DNA of 64,000 nucleotides, from NCBI RefSeq assembly GCF_000225825.1, contig NZ_AGBX01000001.1:434001-498000 (forward strand). Direction: 5' to 3'. The stretch is from Brachybacterium squillarum M-6-3. Lineage in GTDB: Bacteria > Actinomycetota > Actinomycetes > Actinomycetales > Dermabacteraceae. Below the pieces are notes generated by a model. The model ran no database searches. It saw only the letters and a program-made list of their open reading frames with translations, and was not told the origin of the DNA. Below are positions 7,723-15,934 of the stretch, in pieces. Both the position numbers and the translations under genes were made by a program. Numbering within the stretch: the stretch's first letter is position 1; every line of letters begins with the position of its first letter.

Positions 7723-9315
7723 TCAGGTGCCGAGGAAGATCCCGTTGCCGGGGCCCAGCGGCAGGTCGGCCACCACGAAGACGGCCAGGATGATCGTCCA
7801 GACCAGCCAGAACGGCACCACGAAGGGCAGCATCCGGGCCATCAGCGTGCCCAGTCCGGCCTCCGGCTCGTAGCGGCGCAGCATCCCCAGCAGCACGATC
7901 ATGTACGGGTTCATCGGGGTGATGATCTGGGTGGCGGAGTCGCCGACCCGGAAGGCCGCCTGGGTGAAGGCGGGCTCGTAGCCGATCAGGGCGAACATCG
8001 GCACGAAGACGGCGCCCATTATCGTCCACATGCCCGAGCCGGAGATGATGAACAGGTTCAGCAGGCTGGCCAGCAGGATGAAGCCGAGGATGGCGGGGAA
8101 GCCGGTCAGCCCCGTCGCCTCCAGGGCGCTCGCCCCGGTCACGGCGATCCAGGTGCCGATGCCGGACCAGTTGAACAGGGCGATGAAGTTGCCCAGGATG
8201 AAGGCCAGCACCACGAAGGGCAGCATCTCCCTGAGCGCCTCGGTCATCATCGCGACCGCGTCGCGGGTGGAGCGCAGGGTGCCGGTGACCACGCCGTACA
8301 GCAGACCGACCACCACGAAGTACGCCACCACGATGAAGACGATGGAGTCCAGCAGCGGGGACTCGGGCAGGAAGCCGCCGTCCTCGTTGCGCCAGGGCGA
8401 GGCGGGCACCAGCAGCGCCGCCAGCATGATCGCGGTGAACACCACCGCGCCGAGCACGGAGACCAGCAGACCGCGGTTCTCGATCGGGGTGAGCTCGGCG
8501 CGCATGTCCTGGGCCTCCGTACCGCCGTCGGCGCCCCCGTCGCCCTCCACGGTCTGATCGCGCGGCACGTCCTGGCGCACCAGGCGCGGCTCGATCATCC
8601 TGTCGATCACCAGGCCCGCGACGAAGCCCAGCACGAGCGAGGAGGCGATGTTGAAGTACCAGTTGGAGACGGGGTTCACGGGGGTGAACTCGTATCCCGG
8701 CAGGGCGCCCATCACCGAGGTGGTGATGCCGGCGAACAGGGCGTCGAGGCTGGTGGGGAAGATGTTGGTGGAATAGCCGGCCCCGGCCGCGGCGAAGCCG
8801 CCCAGCAGGCCCGCCACCGGGTGCCGGCCGGCGGCCTTGAACACCAGGGCGGCCAGCGGCGGCACCACCACGAAGGCGCTGTCGGCCATGATCGAGGAGA
8901 TGACACCGACGAAGCCGACCACGTAGGGCAGCATCCAGGCCGGGGAGGATCCGAACAGCTTGCGGATCACGGCGCCGAGCATCCCGGAGTGCTGGGCGAT
9001 GCCGATGGCCAGCAGGATCGGCAGCACGGTGCCCAGCGGCGGGAAGTCGATGTAATTCGGGCCCAGGGTGGTGGTCAGCCAGGTCATGCCCTCGGCGGTG
9101 AACAGGCCGCGGATCACGGTGGGCTCGTCGATGCCGGGCACCGAGACCTGCACCCCGGCCCAGGCCATCGCCGTGGAGACCACGCCGGTGATCGCGAACA
9201 GGATCAGGAACAGCATGAACGGCTCGGGCAGCCGGTTGCCCACCCGTTCGACGCGGGTCAGCACGCGGTCGGTGAAGCCCCCGGAGGAGGCGCTGGTGGA
9301 GGGACTGGTGCTCAT
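7723..9315 (-). CDS. abgT: AbgT family transporter
   Basis: A 530-residue membrane protein with about 11-12 hydrophobic segments and a cytoplasmic linker (about 260-290). AbgT-family landmarks are visible: LPEPFMLFLILFAITGV near the N-terminus, LFTAEGMTWLTTTLGPNYIDFPPLGTVLPILLAIGIAQHSG, and the late helix segment GSGMWTIMGAVFVPMFALIGYEPAFTQAAFRVGDS. The family includes E. coli AbgT, which imports p-aminobenzoyl-glutamate, and MtrF-type efflux pumps. The adjacent M20 hydrolase gene (83 bases upstream, same strand) supports uptake followed by hydrolysis of an aminobenzoyl- or aminoacyl conjugate. ATG 9315 has a good GAGGAG ribosome-binding site. Confidence 0.93.
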   Translation of the reverse strand: MSTSPSTSASSGGFTDRVLTRVERVGNRLPEPFMLFLILFAITGVVSTAMAWAGVQVSVPGIDEPTVIRGLFTAEGMTWLTTTLGPNYIDFPPLGTVLPILLAIGIAQHSGMLGAVIRKLFGSSPAWMLPYVVGFVGVISSIMADSAFVVVPPLAALVFKAAGRHPVAGLLGGFAAAGAGYSTNIFPTSLDALFAGITTSVMGALPGYEFTPVNPVSNWYFNIASSLVLGFVAGLVIDRMIEPRLVRQDVPRDQTVEGDGGADGGTEAQDMRAELTPIENRGLLVSVLGAVVFTAIMLAALLVPASPWRNEDGGFLPESPLLDSIVFIVVAYFVVVGLLYGVVTGTLRSTRDAVAMMTEALREMLPFVVLAFILGNFIALFNWSGIGTWIAVTGASALEATGLTGFPAILGFILLASLLNLFIISGSGMWTIMGAVFVPMFALIGYEPAFTQAAFRVGDSATQIITPMNPYMIVLLGMLRRYEPEAGLGTLMARMLPFVVPFWLVWTIILAVFVVADLPLGPGNGIFLGT

Positions 9316-9398
9316 GGGGACTCCTCGAGGAGGGGACGGTCGGGTCGAGGGATGTCGAGGGGGTGAAGGACCGTGGGGTCGGGGTCGGGCGGGGCAGG

Positions 9399-10757
9399 TC
9401 AGTCGAAGTAGCCGGGCACGTCGATCGCACCCCCGGCCGCCTCGAACTCGGCGGTGACCTGCGCGGCGAGCTCGGCGTCGTGGAGCACGTCGAGCACGGT
9501 CGCGGCGAGGCCGTAGGCCCCGTCGGCCGCGGCGGAGGCGGCGGCCGGTGAGGCGGCGTGGGCGGCGAACTCGCGGGTGTGCAGGGCGACGTCCCCGGGG
9601 GCGAGCCGGATCAGCGGGTGCATGCCGGGCAGCCGGTAGGAGACGTTGCCGAAGTCGGTGGAGGCGGCGAGGGTCTCGGAGACCACGCCGAGGGGCAGCG
9701 GGTCGCGGCCGCGCCGTCGCTGCGCCTCGACCCAGCGGCCGGTGAGCGCGCTGTTGGTGCGCACCGGCAGCGACGGCGGGTGGTGGTCCCAGGTGACGGT
9801 GACGCCGACCCCGGCCATCAGCGCGGCCCCGTGGGCGGCGTCCTCGACACGGCGGGAGAGGTCCCTCAGCGTCTCGGGCCGCTGGGAGCGCACGTACAGG
9901 TCGAGCCGGGCGCGGTCGGGCACGACGCTGGCCCGCTCGCCGCCCTCGCGGATCACGGCGTGGATGCGGTCCGAGGGCGGGGTCTGCTGCCGCATCAGAC
10001 CGATGCCCTGGTAGAGCAGGCTCGCGGCGTCCAGGGCGTTGCGGCCCATGAAGGGCTGCGCCGAGGCGTGGGCGGTGTGACCGTGGTACTCGACGGTGAG
10101 AGTGCGTCGGCCCAGCCACACCTGGTCGGCGACGTCGTCCCCGGGGTAGCCGTGGGCCATCACGGCCGCGTCGATGCCCTCGAGGACGCCGGCTCGCGCC
10201 AGGTACTCCTTGCCGGTGTGGCCCTCTTCGGCGGGGGTGCCCAACAGCACGACCGTCCCGGGCAGCGCGGCGGGGTCCTCGGCGGCCAGCCGGGCGAGGG
10301 CGAGGAACGCCCCGAGACCCATCACGGCGATGACGTTGTGCCCGCAGCCGTGGCCGACGCCGGGCAGCGCGTCGTACTCGGCGAGGATCGCCAGGCGCGG
10401 CCCCTGGCCCGTGCCGATCTCGGCCCGGATCGCGGTGTCCAGGCCGCCGACGCCGAGCTCGGCGGGGATGCCCGCCCGCTCCAGCTCGGCGACGATCGCG
10501 GCCGCGCTGCGATGCTCCTCGAAGGCCACCTCGGGGTGCTCGGCCAGGTCGATCATCAGCGCGGCCATCGCCGCGGCGTGCTCATCGACGAGCGCCTCCA
10601 GCCGGGCGCGCAGGGCCTCGGGGGCGCCCTCGGCCGCGGAGCCGGGGTGCCGTTCCGTGACCAGCGCCGCCTCCCGCTGCTCGTCGAGCTGGCGGAGGTA
10701 GGCGGTGGAGGGCTCGGTCGGGGCCTCGCCGAGGCGGAGGGGCGCGGGGTCGTCCAT
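9399..10757 (-). CDS. M20 family amidohydrolase (AbgB-like)
   Basis: A 452-residue zinc amidohydrolase/peptidase of family M20D. Metal-ligand motifs are GVGHGCGHN (Cys and His), GTPAEEGHTGK (catalytic/ligand Glu pair), the His in VMAHGYP, and the C-terminal His in GDVALHTREFA. The dimerisation domain is visible as VEYHGHTAHASAQPFMGRNALDA. This layout is that of p-aminobenzoyl-glutamate hydrolase subunits and related aminoacylases that cleave an amide to release a free amino acid. About 45 N-terminal residues precede the usual core. It lies upstream of abgT on the same strand, which suggests an uptake-plus-hydrolysis operon; there is no separate AbgA-type subunit, so it probably acts as a homomer. 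Confidence 0.9.
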   Translation of the reverse strand: MDDPAPLRLGEAPTEPSTAYLRQLDEQREAALVTERHPGSAAEGAPEALRARLEALVDEHAAAMAALMIDLAEHPEVAFEEHRSAAAIVAELERAGIPAELGVGGLDTAIRAEIGTGQGPRLAILAEYDALPGVGHGCGHNVIAVMGLGAFLALARLAAEDPAALPGTVVLLGTPAEEGHTGKEYLARAGVLEGIDAAVMAHGYPGDDVADQVWLGRRTLTVEYHGHTAHASAQPFMGRNALDAASLLYQGIGLMRQQTPPSDRIHAVIREGGERASVVPDRARLDLYVRSQRPETLRDLSRRVEDAAHGAALMAGVGVTVTWDHHPPSLPVRTNSALTGRWVEAQRRRGRDPLPLGVVSETLAASTDFGNVSYRLPGMHPLIRLAPGDVALHTREFAAHAASPAAASAAADGAYGLAATVLDVLHDAELAAQVTAEFEAAGGAIDVPGYFD

Positions 10758-10795
10758 CCGCCGACCCTATCGAGGGGGCCGGGAGGACCTGGGGC

Positions 10796-10826
10796 TTGCT
10801 CCCGTGTCGGGGTGCGCTCATAGGCT
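10796..10826 (+). promoter_or_regulatory. Possible promoter of the PTS operon
   Basis: TTGCTC (10796-10801) and TAGGCT (10821-10826), with a 19-base spacer, lie upstream of the PTS genes and point rightward. The match is loose. Confidence 0.35.
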
Positions 10827-10888
10827 GGGGGCATCACCCGCGCCGCCGCGCCCCGGCCGCACGCGGGACCATGAGGAGGAGGGACCCG

Positions 10889-11734
10889 ATGCCGCGTCTC
10901 GAGGAGCTGATCCGTGCCGAGGCCGTCCGGGTGGACGTGCCCGCCGCCGACCGCACCGCCGCCATCACCGCGGCCGGCCGCCTGCTGGAGCAGGAGGGCG
11001 CGATCGAGCCCGCCTACACCCGCGCGATGCTCGACACGGTCGCGGAGCACGGCCCCTACATCGTCATCACGCCGGGCTTCGCCCTCGCCCACGCCCGGCC
11101 CGACGAATCCGTGCACCGCACCGCCCTCAGCCTGGTGCGGCTCGCCGAGCCGGTGGCCTTCGGCCACGAGAGCAATGACCCGGTGACGCTGGTCGCGGCC
11201 CTCGCCGCCGCCGACGCGGGCGCGCACCAGGAGGCCCTGGCCGCGCTCGCCGGGGTGCTCGCGGAGCCCGAGCGGCGCCGCGCCCTGGACGAGGCCGCGA
11301 CCGCGGAGGAGCTGCGGGAGGTGCTCGTCCGGGAGCCCGAACGCCCCGCCGCGACGGGCGGGCACGGCCGCCGGGCCGACCGCACGGCGCCGCCCGAGCA
11401 GGCCCCGCCGGCGGACCCCGCCCGGGCCGAGGAAGGGACCGTGCCCTCGAAGCACCTCATCCTCACCGTCTGCGGCAACGGCGTCGGCACCAGCCTGTTC
11501 CTCAAGAACACCACCGAGCAGGTGCTCGACCGCTGGGGCTGGACGCCCTACCTGAGCGTCGAGGCCACCGACACCATCTCCGCCAAGGGCAAGGCGAAGG
11601 ACGCCGACGTGCTGCTGACCTCCGGGGCGATCGCCCAGGCGCTCGGGGACGTCGGCGTGCCCGTGGAGGTGATCGAGAACTTCACCTCCACCACCGAGAT
11701 CGACGCCGCCCTGCGCCGCCTGTACGCGATCTGA
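10889..11734 (+). CDS. Ascorbate-type PTS IIA-IIB fusion protein
   Basis: A 281-residue cytoplasmic phosphotransferase. Residues 1-145 form a mannitol/fructose-type IIA domain with the phospho-accepting His68 in PGFALAHARP. A charged, proline-rich linker (about 148-184) follows. Residues 187-281 form a lactose/cellobiose-fold IIB domain with the active Cys195 in LTVCGNGVGTS, the pattern of ascorbate IIB (UlaB/SgaB). ATG 10889 is preferred over the in-frame ATG at 10871 because the GGAGGAGGG ribosome-binding site lies between them. The IIC gene follows after 30 bases. The fusion merges UlaC-like and UlaB-like functions. No ascorbate-6-phosphate catabolic genes are nearby, so the substrate could be ascorbate or another sugar acid or pentitol. 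Confidence 0.92.
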   Translation: MPRLEELIRAEAVRVDVPAADRTAAITAAGRLLEQEGAIEPAYTRAMLDTVAEHGPYIVITPGFALAHARPDESVHRTALSLVRLAEPVAFGHESNDPVTLVAALAAADAGAHQEALAALAGVLAEPERRRALDEAATAEELREVLVREPERPAATGGHGRRADRTAPPEQAPPADPARAEEGTVPSKHLILTVCGNGVGTSLFLKNTTEQVLDRWGWTPYLSVEATDTISAKGKAKDADVLLTSGAIAQALGDVGVPVEVIENFTSTTEIDAALRRLYAI

Positions 11735-11764
11735 CCCGCCCCAGACCGACCCCGGAGCCGCCCC

Positions 11765-13333
11765 ATGAACGTCCTCCTCGCGATCGCCCAGTTCCTGGTC
11801 AACGAGATCCTCTCGGTGCCCGCCTTCCTCATCGGCATCATCACCGCGATCGGCCTGATCGCCCTGCGCCGCTCCGCCGGACAGGTGGTGGGCAGTGCCA
11901 TCAAGGCCGTGCTCGGCTTCCTGCTGATCGGCGCCGGCGCCACCCTGGTCACCGCCTCCCTGGCGCCGCTGGGCGTGATGATCCAGGGGGCGCTGGGCGC
12001 GCAGGGCGTGGTGCCCACCAACGAGGCGATCGCCGGGATCGCCCAGCAGGAGTACGGCGCGCAGGTGTCCTGGCTGATGATCCTGGGCTTCGTGGTCGCG
12101 ATCCTGCTGGCCCGCTTCACGCCGCTGCGCTACGTGTTCCTCACCGGCCACCACCTGCTGTTCATGGCCACCCTGATCACCATCGTGATGGCCTCCGCGG
12201 GCATGCCGACCGTCGTGGTGGTGGGGCTCGGGGCGGTGCTGCTCGGCATCCTGATGGTGGCGCTGCCGGCGCTCGCCCAGCCCTGGACACGCAAGGTCAC
12301 CGGCGACGACTCGATCGCCATCGGGCACTTCGGCACCGCCGGCTACGTGGCCGCCGGGGCCGTGGGGCGCCTGGTCGACCCGAAGGGCCGCAGCCGCTCC
12401 ACCGAGGACATCAACGTGCCCGAGGGGCTGCGCTTCCTGCGCGACTCGATGGTCGCCACCGCCCTCTCGATGGTGCTGATGTACCTGGTGGTCGCCACCC
12501 TGTACCTGGTGCGGGAGGGCAGCGAGACCGCCTTCACCGCCTTCGAGGGCGGGGCCACCGACGTCGGGAACTACCTGATGCTCTCGGTCACCCAGGGCCT
12601 GCAGTTCGGCATCGCCGTCGCCGTGATCCTGTTCGGCGTGCGCACGATCCTCGGGGAGCTGGTCCCCGCCTTCCAGGGCATCGCCGCGAAGGTGGTGCCG
12701 GGGGCGATCCCCGCCCTGGACGCCCCGATCGTGTTCCCCTACGCCCAGAACGCGGTGCTGATCGGATTTCTCTCCAGCTTCGCGGGCGGGCTGGTCGGCC
12801 TGTTCCTGCTGGGCGTGTGGCTCGGCCCCGCCTTCGGGCTGGCGCTGATCCTGCCGGGCCTGGTGCCGCACTTCTTCACCGGCGGCGCGGCCGGCGTCTA
12901 CGGCAACGCCAGCGGCGGCCGTCGCGGCGCCGTCGCCGGCGGCTTCGTCAACGGCCTCCTGGTCACCTTCCTGCCGGCGCTGCTGCTGAAGGTGCTGGGC
13001 GACTTCGGCAGCGCGAACACCACCTTCGGCGACACCGACTTCGGCTGGTTCGGCATCCTCATCGGCTACGGCGCCCGCACCGGAGTGGTCCCCGGCATCG
13101 TGCTGCTGGCCCTGATCGGCCTGGCGCTGCTCGGCGCCGCGATCCTCGTGCAGCGCCGCGTCGTGGACCGCGACTGGGACCCGGCCCCCGCCAGGCACGG
13201 CGCCGCCGTCGATCCGACCCCCGCCGACCCGACCGGTCCCCGCCCGACGACCCGAGACGACGAGGGCCGCCGCTTCCCCCGCATCGCGCCCCCGACCGGC
13301 GCCCCGACGCCGCCGCCCCCGCCCGCCGAGTGA
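11765..13333 (+). CDS. ulaA: PTS ascorbate-type transporter subunit IIC
   Basis: A 522-residue integral membrane protein with about 11 hydrophobic segments. It matches the UlaA/SgaT family: N-terminal FLVNEILSVPAFLIGIITAIGL, LLIGAGATLVTASLAPLG, FLTGHHLLFMATL, and the re-entrant region ALDAPIVFPYAQNAVLIGFLSSFAGG. The C-terminal tail (about 40 residues, Pro/Asp/Arg-rich) is cytoplasmic and low-complexity. It is the sugar-translocating unit partnered with the IIA-IIB fusion 30 bases upstream. UlaA normally phosphorylates L-ascorbate during import; without the ula catabolic genes in view the specificity is assigned by family only. Confidence 0.93.
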   Translation: MNVLLAIAQFLVNEILSVPAFLIGIITAIGLIALRRSAGQVVGSAIKAVLGFLLIGAGATLVTASLAPLGVMIQGALGAQGVVPTNEAIAGIAQQEYGAQVSWLMILGFVVAILLARFTPLRYVFLTGHHLLFMATLITIVMASAGMPTVVVVGLGAVLLGILMVALPALAQPWTRKVTGDDSIAIGHFGTAGYVAAGAVGRLVDPKGRSRSTEDINVPEGLRFLRDSMVATALSMVLMYLVVATLYLVREGSETAFTAFEGGATDVGNYLMLSVTQGLQFGIAVAVILFGVRTILGELVPAFQGIAAKVVPGAIPALDAPIVFPYAQNAVLIGFLSSFAGGLVGLFLLGVWLGPAFGLALILPGLVPHFFTGGAAGVYGNASGGRRGAVAGGFVNGLLVTFLPALLLKVLGDFGSANTTFGDTDFGWFGILIGYGARTGVVPGIVLLALIGLALLGAAILVQRRVVDRDWDPAPARHGAAVDPTPADPTGPRPTTRDDEGRRFPRIAPPTGAPTPPPPPAE

Positions 13334-13637
13334 CCCGGGCCGTGCCCGCACCGTGACCTGTCCGTGGGCCGCGTCGGGCCATCCGGGCACTACCATGCGG
13401 GAACGGCCCCACCCCTGGCCGTGCCCCGTCGGCCCCACCCCGGCCGCATCCGGTCCCCCGTGGACCAGGGCGATCCGGCCGTACCCGGCCCCGCCCGCCG
13501 ACCCCACCCGGTCGCGCCCGGTTCCTCCTCGGACCGGCACCGGCCCCTGCGCGGGCCGACCCCTCGGCCGCGTCCGGCCGATCCCCATCTGACGTTCCCC
13601 CGCGCCGAGCCCGGCGCTGTTCCCCGGAGGCGAATCC
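13334..13637. other. Intergenic region without a recognised gene
   Basis: These 304 bases between the PTS IIC gene and the NSS transporter are rich in CCCC-containing runs. I see no conserved coding frame, no strong hairpin and no clear operator. It must contain the NSS promoter; TACCAT near 13390 is the only weak -10 candidate. Confidence 0.6.
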
Positions 13638-15281
13638 GTGACCGCATCCTCCCCCGCACCCGCCGAGGCCGGGCCCCGCGCCGACCGCGGGTCCTTCCCC
13701 GGCCGCGCGGCCTTCATCTTCGCCGCGATCGGCTCCGCCGTGGGCCTCGGCAACATCTGGCGCTTCCCCGCCGTGGCCTACGAGAACGGCGGCGGCGCCT
13801 TCATCCTGCCGTACCTCGTGGCGCTGCTGACCGCGGGCATCCCCCTGCTGTTCCTGGACTACGCGATCGGCCACCGCTGGCGCGGCTCGGCCCCCGCGGC
13901 CTGGCGCCGCTTCCGGCGCTGGACCGAGTTCATCGGCTGGTGGCAGGTGCTGATCTGCGTGATCATCGCGATCTACTACGCCCTCATCCTGGCCTGGTCG
14001 GTGAACTACACGATCTTCTCGGTGGACACCCGCTGGGGCGACGACCCGGCCGGCTTCTTCGGCTCCTTCACGCAGTCCCTCGGTGGCGCCGACGTCACCG
14101 TCACCTTCGACTACGTGACCCCGATCCTCATCACCATCGCGCTGGTGTGGCTCGCCGTCATCGTCGTGATGAGCCTGGGCGTGCAGAAGGGCATCTCCGC
14201 GAGCGCCCTGATCTTCATCCCGCTGCTGGTCCTCATGTTCGTGATCCTGGTCGTGCGCTCGCTGATGCTGCCCGGCGCCGTGGACGGCCTGGAGGCCTTC
14301 TTCGAGCCGAACTGGGCGGCGCTGACCAGCCCCGGCGTGTGGGTCGCGGCCTACGGCCAGATCTTCTTCTCCCTGTCGGTGGCCTTCGGCATCATGCTCA
14401 CCTACTCCTCCTACCTGAAGAAGAAGGCGGACCTCACGGGCTCCGGCCTGGTGGTGGGCTTCGCGAACTCCAGCTTCGAGCTGCTGGCCGGCATCGGCGT
14501 GTTCTCCGCGCTGGGCTTCATGGCGCAGGCGCAGGGCGTGGAGGTCTCCGAGGTGGTCTCCTCCGGCGTGGGCCTGGCCTTCATCGCCTTCCCGGCCATC
14601 ATCGGCGAGGCCCCGGGCGGCGCCTTCATCGGCGTGCTGTTCTTCGGCTCCCTGGTGCTGGCGGGCTTCACCTCGCTGGTCTCCATCGTCGAGGTGATCA
14701 TCGCGGCCATCCAGGACAAGTTCGGCCTCTCCCGGGTGCCCGCCACCCTGGGCGTCTGCGTGCCGCTGGCACTGGTCTCCACCGTGCTGTTCCCGACCAC
14801 GATGGGCCTGGCCCTGCTGGACACCCTGGACAAGTGGGTCAACGAGTACGGCATCGTCGCCGCGGCCCTGTTCTCCACGATCGTGGTGGCGCTGATCGTG
14901 GGCGGCCTGCCCACCCTGCGCGACCACCTCAACGCCCGCGGCACCTTCCGCGTGGGATGGGTGTGGATGCTGGCGGTGGCCGTGGTGGCGCCGCTGGTGC
15001 TGGGCATCTCCCTGGTGTCCTCCACGATCGACCTGCTCACCGCGGAGACCACCTACAGCGAGTACCCCTCCTGGTTCGTCCTGGTGTTCGGCTGGCTGAT
15101 GGCCCTGGGTCTGCTGGTCATCGGCATCGTGCTCTCGCTGCTGCCGTGGAGCCGGACGTCGAACCTCGACAAGCTCGACTCCGACGGCGACGTGATCCCG
15201 CCGGCGGCGCGGTCCTTCCGCGGCCTCGAGCCCGCCGACGTCGCCACCCCGCACGCGCTGCGGTCCCGCGGCGACGCCTGA
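13638..15281 (+). CDS. Neurotransmitter:sodium symporter (NSS/SLC6) family transporter
   Basis: A 547-residue Na+-coupled transporter. Helix 1 carries the NSS signature AAIGSAVGLGNIWRFP, whose unwound region binds Na+ and substrate, followed by YENGGGAFILPYL. Helix 6 appears as GQIFFSLSVAFGIMLTYSSY. About 12 helices are predicted from hydrophobicity. The GTG start at 13638 has a GGAGG ribosome-binding site seven bases upstream. A 35-residue MetS-type peptide is encoded 30 bases downstream, the arrangement of Corynebacterium glutamicum MetP-MetS, which imports methionine and alanine. By analogy the substrate is probably a hydrophobic amino acid. Confidence 0.93.
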   Translation: MTASSPAPAEAGPRADRGSFPGRAAFIFAAIGSAVGLGNIWRFPAVAYENGGGAFILPYLVALLTAGIPLLFLDYAIGHRWRGSAPAAWRRFRRWTEFIGWWQVLICVIIAIYYALILAWSVNYTIFSVDTRWGDDPAGFFGSFTQSLGGADVTVTFDYVTPILITIALVWLAVIVVMSLGVQKGISASALIFIPLLVLMFVILVVRSLMLPGAVDGLEAFFEPNWAALTSPGVWVAAYGQIFFSLSVAFGIMLTYSSYLKKKADLTGSGLVVGFANSSFELLAGIGVFSALGFMAQAQGVEVSEVVSSGVGLAFIAFPAIIGEAPGGAFIGVLFFGSLVLAGFTSLVSIVEVIIAAIQDKFGLSRVPATLGVCVPLALVSTVLFPTTMGLALLDTLDKWVNEYGIVAAALFSTIVVALIVGGLPTLRDHLNARGTFRVGWVWMLAVAVVAPLVLGISLVSSTIDLLTAETTYSEYPSWFVLVFGWLMALGLLVIGIVLSLLPWSRTSNLDKLDSDGDVIPPAARSFRGLEPADVATPHALRSRGDA

Positions 15282-15311
15282 CCCCCCTTCCGAGAACAGC
15301 GAGGAGCTGAC

Positions 15312-15419
15312 ATGTCCGTCTCCGCCATCATCATGATGATCGTCGCGATGGTCACCGTCTGGGGTGGCCTGGGCGCCGCGATCCTGAACGTCGTGCGCCA
15401 CCCCGAGGCCGACGACTGA
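15312..15419 (+). CDS. metS: MetS family NSS transporter small subunit
   Basis: A 35-residue single-span membrane peptide that begins MSVSAIIMMIVAMVTVW and ends in the short charged tail RHPEADD. The single helix (residues about 4-26) contains a WGGLGAAI stretch typical of MetS proteins, which are required for activity of the large NSS subunit in C. glutamicum. A GAGGAG ribosome-binding site lies seven bases before the ATG. Its position 30 bases after the NSS gene, with a terminator straight after, supports a bicistronic transporter operon. Confidence 0.88.
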   Translation: MSVSAIIMMIVAMVTVWGGLGAAILNVVRHPEADD

Positions 15420-15437
15420 GTCGACCCCGGCACCGGT

Positions 15438-15483
15438 GACGAGGGCCGGGTCCGCTCCCCAGGGGGCGGGCCCGGCCCTCGTC
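15438..15483. terminator. Bidirectional hairpin terminator
   Basis: A perfect 13-bp outer stem (15438-15450 and 15471-15483), with further G/C pairing in the loop, separates the convergent metS and arsR genes. Confidence 0.85.
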
Positions 15484-15505
15484 GTGTGCGGGGGTCGCGG
15501 CGGGC

Positions 15506-15853
15506 TCAGCCGAGGTCGAGCACGCGGCGGATCTCGGCAAAGGCGCCGGGCACGACGCCGTAGTGGACGCTGCGACCGGCGCGGCTGCGGCTGAGCAGGC
15601 CCGCCTCGACCAGCTTCTTCAGGTGATGGCTGACGGTGGGCTGGGACAGGCCCAGCAGTTCCTCCAGCTCGCAGGCGCGCACGGCCTCGCAGCCTTGCGC
15701 GGCGATGTGGGAGAGCACCCGCAGGCGCATCGGGTCGGCCAGGGCCGCGAGCTGCCCGGCCAGGCGCTCGGCGTCCTCGGGGCCGAGCGGACCCTCCCCC
15801 AGGGCGCAGCAGGGCTCGGCGGTCTCGGCGAGGGCGATGAGGGGTGTGGCCAT
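15506..15853 (-). CDS. arsR: ArsR family arsenite-responsive repressor
   Basis: A 115-residue winged-helix repressor. The DNA-recognition helix is in LLGLSQPTVSHHLKKLVEAGLL and the wing in RSRAGRSVHYGV. Starting at ATG 15853 places Cys15, Cys16 and Cys55 exactly where the As(III)-binding cysteines lie in Corynebacterium glutamicum ArsR, which supports this start over the upstream GTG at 15868. It should release DNA on binding As(III) or Sb(III). The gene is divergent from acr3, and a palindromic operator lies in the 81-base gap. Confidence 0.94.
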   Translation of the reverse strand: MATPLIALAETAEPCCALGEGPLGPEDAERLAGQLAALADPMRLRVLSHIAAQGCEAVRACELEELLGLSQPTVSHHLKKLVEAGLLSRSRAGRSVHYGVVPGAFAEIRRVLDLG

Positions 15854-15866
15854 GCCCCCAGGGTAC

Positions 15867-15886
15867 ACATTGACGTTCGTCGATGT
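15867..15886. promoter_or_regulatory. ArsR operator
   Basis: A 20-bp dyad, ACATTGA-N6-TCGATGT with one mismatch between the half-sites, lies between the divergent arsR and acr3 starts. Position and symmetry fit the ArsR binding site that represses both genes. Confidence 0.75.
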
Positions 15887-15934
15887 TCTGTCCTACGGTG
15901 GCCGCGACACCCCTCCCCCACCCGGAAGCGGCCC

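Noticed and set aside
10556-13756. Open frame of 1066 codons on the minus strand
   Set aside because: It is antisense to the PTS genes; composition is repetitive His/Gln/Gly/Asp without motifs.
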